Source of the DNA: Natrinema halophilum
GTDB lineage: Archaea; Halobacteriota; Halobacteria; Halobacteriales; Natrialbaceae
Length of the DNA stretch: 64,000 nt
Assembly (NCBI RefSeq): GCF_013402815.2
Contig: NZ_CP058601.1
Coordinates: 2,604,001 to 2,668,000 of the forward strand
Reading direction: 5' to 3'
Shown: positions 63,982 to 64,000 of the stretch, piece by piece
Layout of the letters: each line of letters opens with the position of its first letter
How positions within the stretch are numbered: the stretch's first letter is position 1
Notes under the pieces: generated by a model
The model's input: the letters and a program-made list of their open reading frames with translations, nothing else
What the model was told of the DNA's origin: nothing
Database searches by the model: none
Made by a program: the position numbers and the translations under genes

Positions 63982-64000
63982 GTCCCCACGACTTCGCCGA

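Overview
The window is a piece of a haloarchaeal chromosome. The proteins are rich in Asp and Glu, coding DNA is GC-rich, several exported proteins carry twin-arginine (Tat) signals, and archaeal information genes (thermosome, RIO1, KH protein, NMD3, Taw2, XPD-type helicase) sit beside the bacterial-type ligA and uvrC that halophilic archaea are known to carry. A Natrinema/Haloterrigena/Natrialba-like organism is my best inference; the window does not prove the genus.

Layout. 0-9 kb: a GH81 beta-1,3-glucanase cut by the window edge, the thermosome, an RNA-processing cluster (RIO1 kinase, metallophosphoesterase, KH protein), then a selenium-binding protein/methanethiol oxidase homologue held between two related [2Fe-2S] ferredoxins. 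9-21 kb: housekeeping and membrane genes (ligA, ArsA/Get3 ATPase, an ABC exporter pair, uvrC, HtpX with a PspAB-like partner, a YbjQ-like protein). 21-36 kb: accessory and core genes mixed: a secreted two-CBM5/12 protein, a possible decayed insertion sequence, a metal-ion permease, the first of two decayed phiH-like regulatory cassettes (25.5-26.6 kb), a BtrH-like protein with a CPBP protease, NMD3, Taw2, a 28-residue microprotein and an XPD/DinG-type helicase.

36-51 kb is a complete type I-B CRISPR-Cas locus. A single minus-strand operon cas6-cas8b-cas7-cas5-cas3-cas4-cas1-cas2 lies between two arrays that use the same 30-bp repeat (44 canonical repeats on the left, 28 on the right, plus degenerate distal copies). 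Both arrays read toward the left, and each has a leader at its right end sharing a 20-bp identical block and a GC palindrome. Three spacers are duplicated. A tRNA-like sequence with an abnormal anticodon arm lies just outside the left array.

Right of the second array is a second, inverted copy of the phiH-like cassette: a winged-helix repressor divergent from a three-gene operon whose third gene is broken. A two-gene unit resembling a toxin-antitoxin pair follows. 54-64 kb holds haloarchaeal core small genes, a YkgJ-type cysteine-cluster protein ending in a four-fold 30-bp tandem repeat, two Tat-exported PQQ-repeat propellers with the same PGM-type C-terminal anchor on either side of an alcohol dehydrogenase, and a PHP-domain phosphoesterase.

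The main points for a second look are the two mirror-image decayed cassettes with palindromic operator candidates, the twin-array I-B locus with shared leaders and duplicated spacers, the irregular tRNA-like element, the overlapping helix-turn-helix/partner pair, and the ferredoxin-oxidase-ferredoxin unit.
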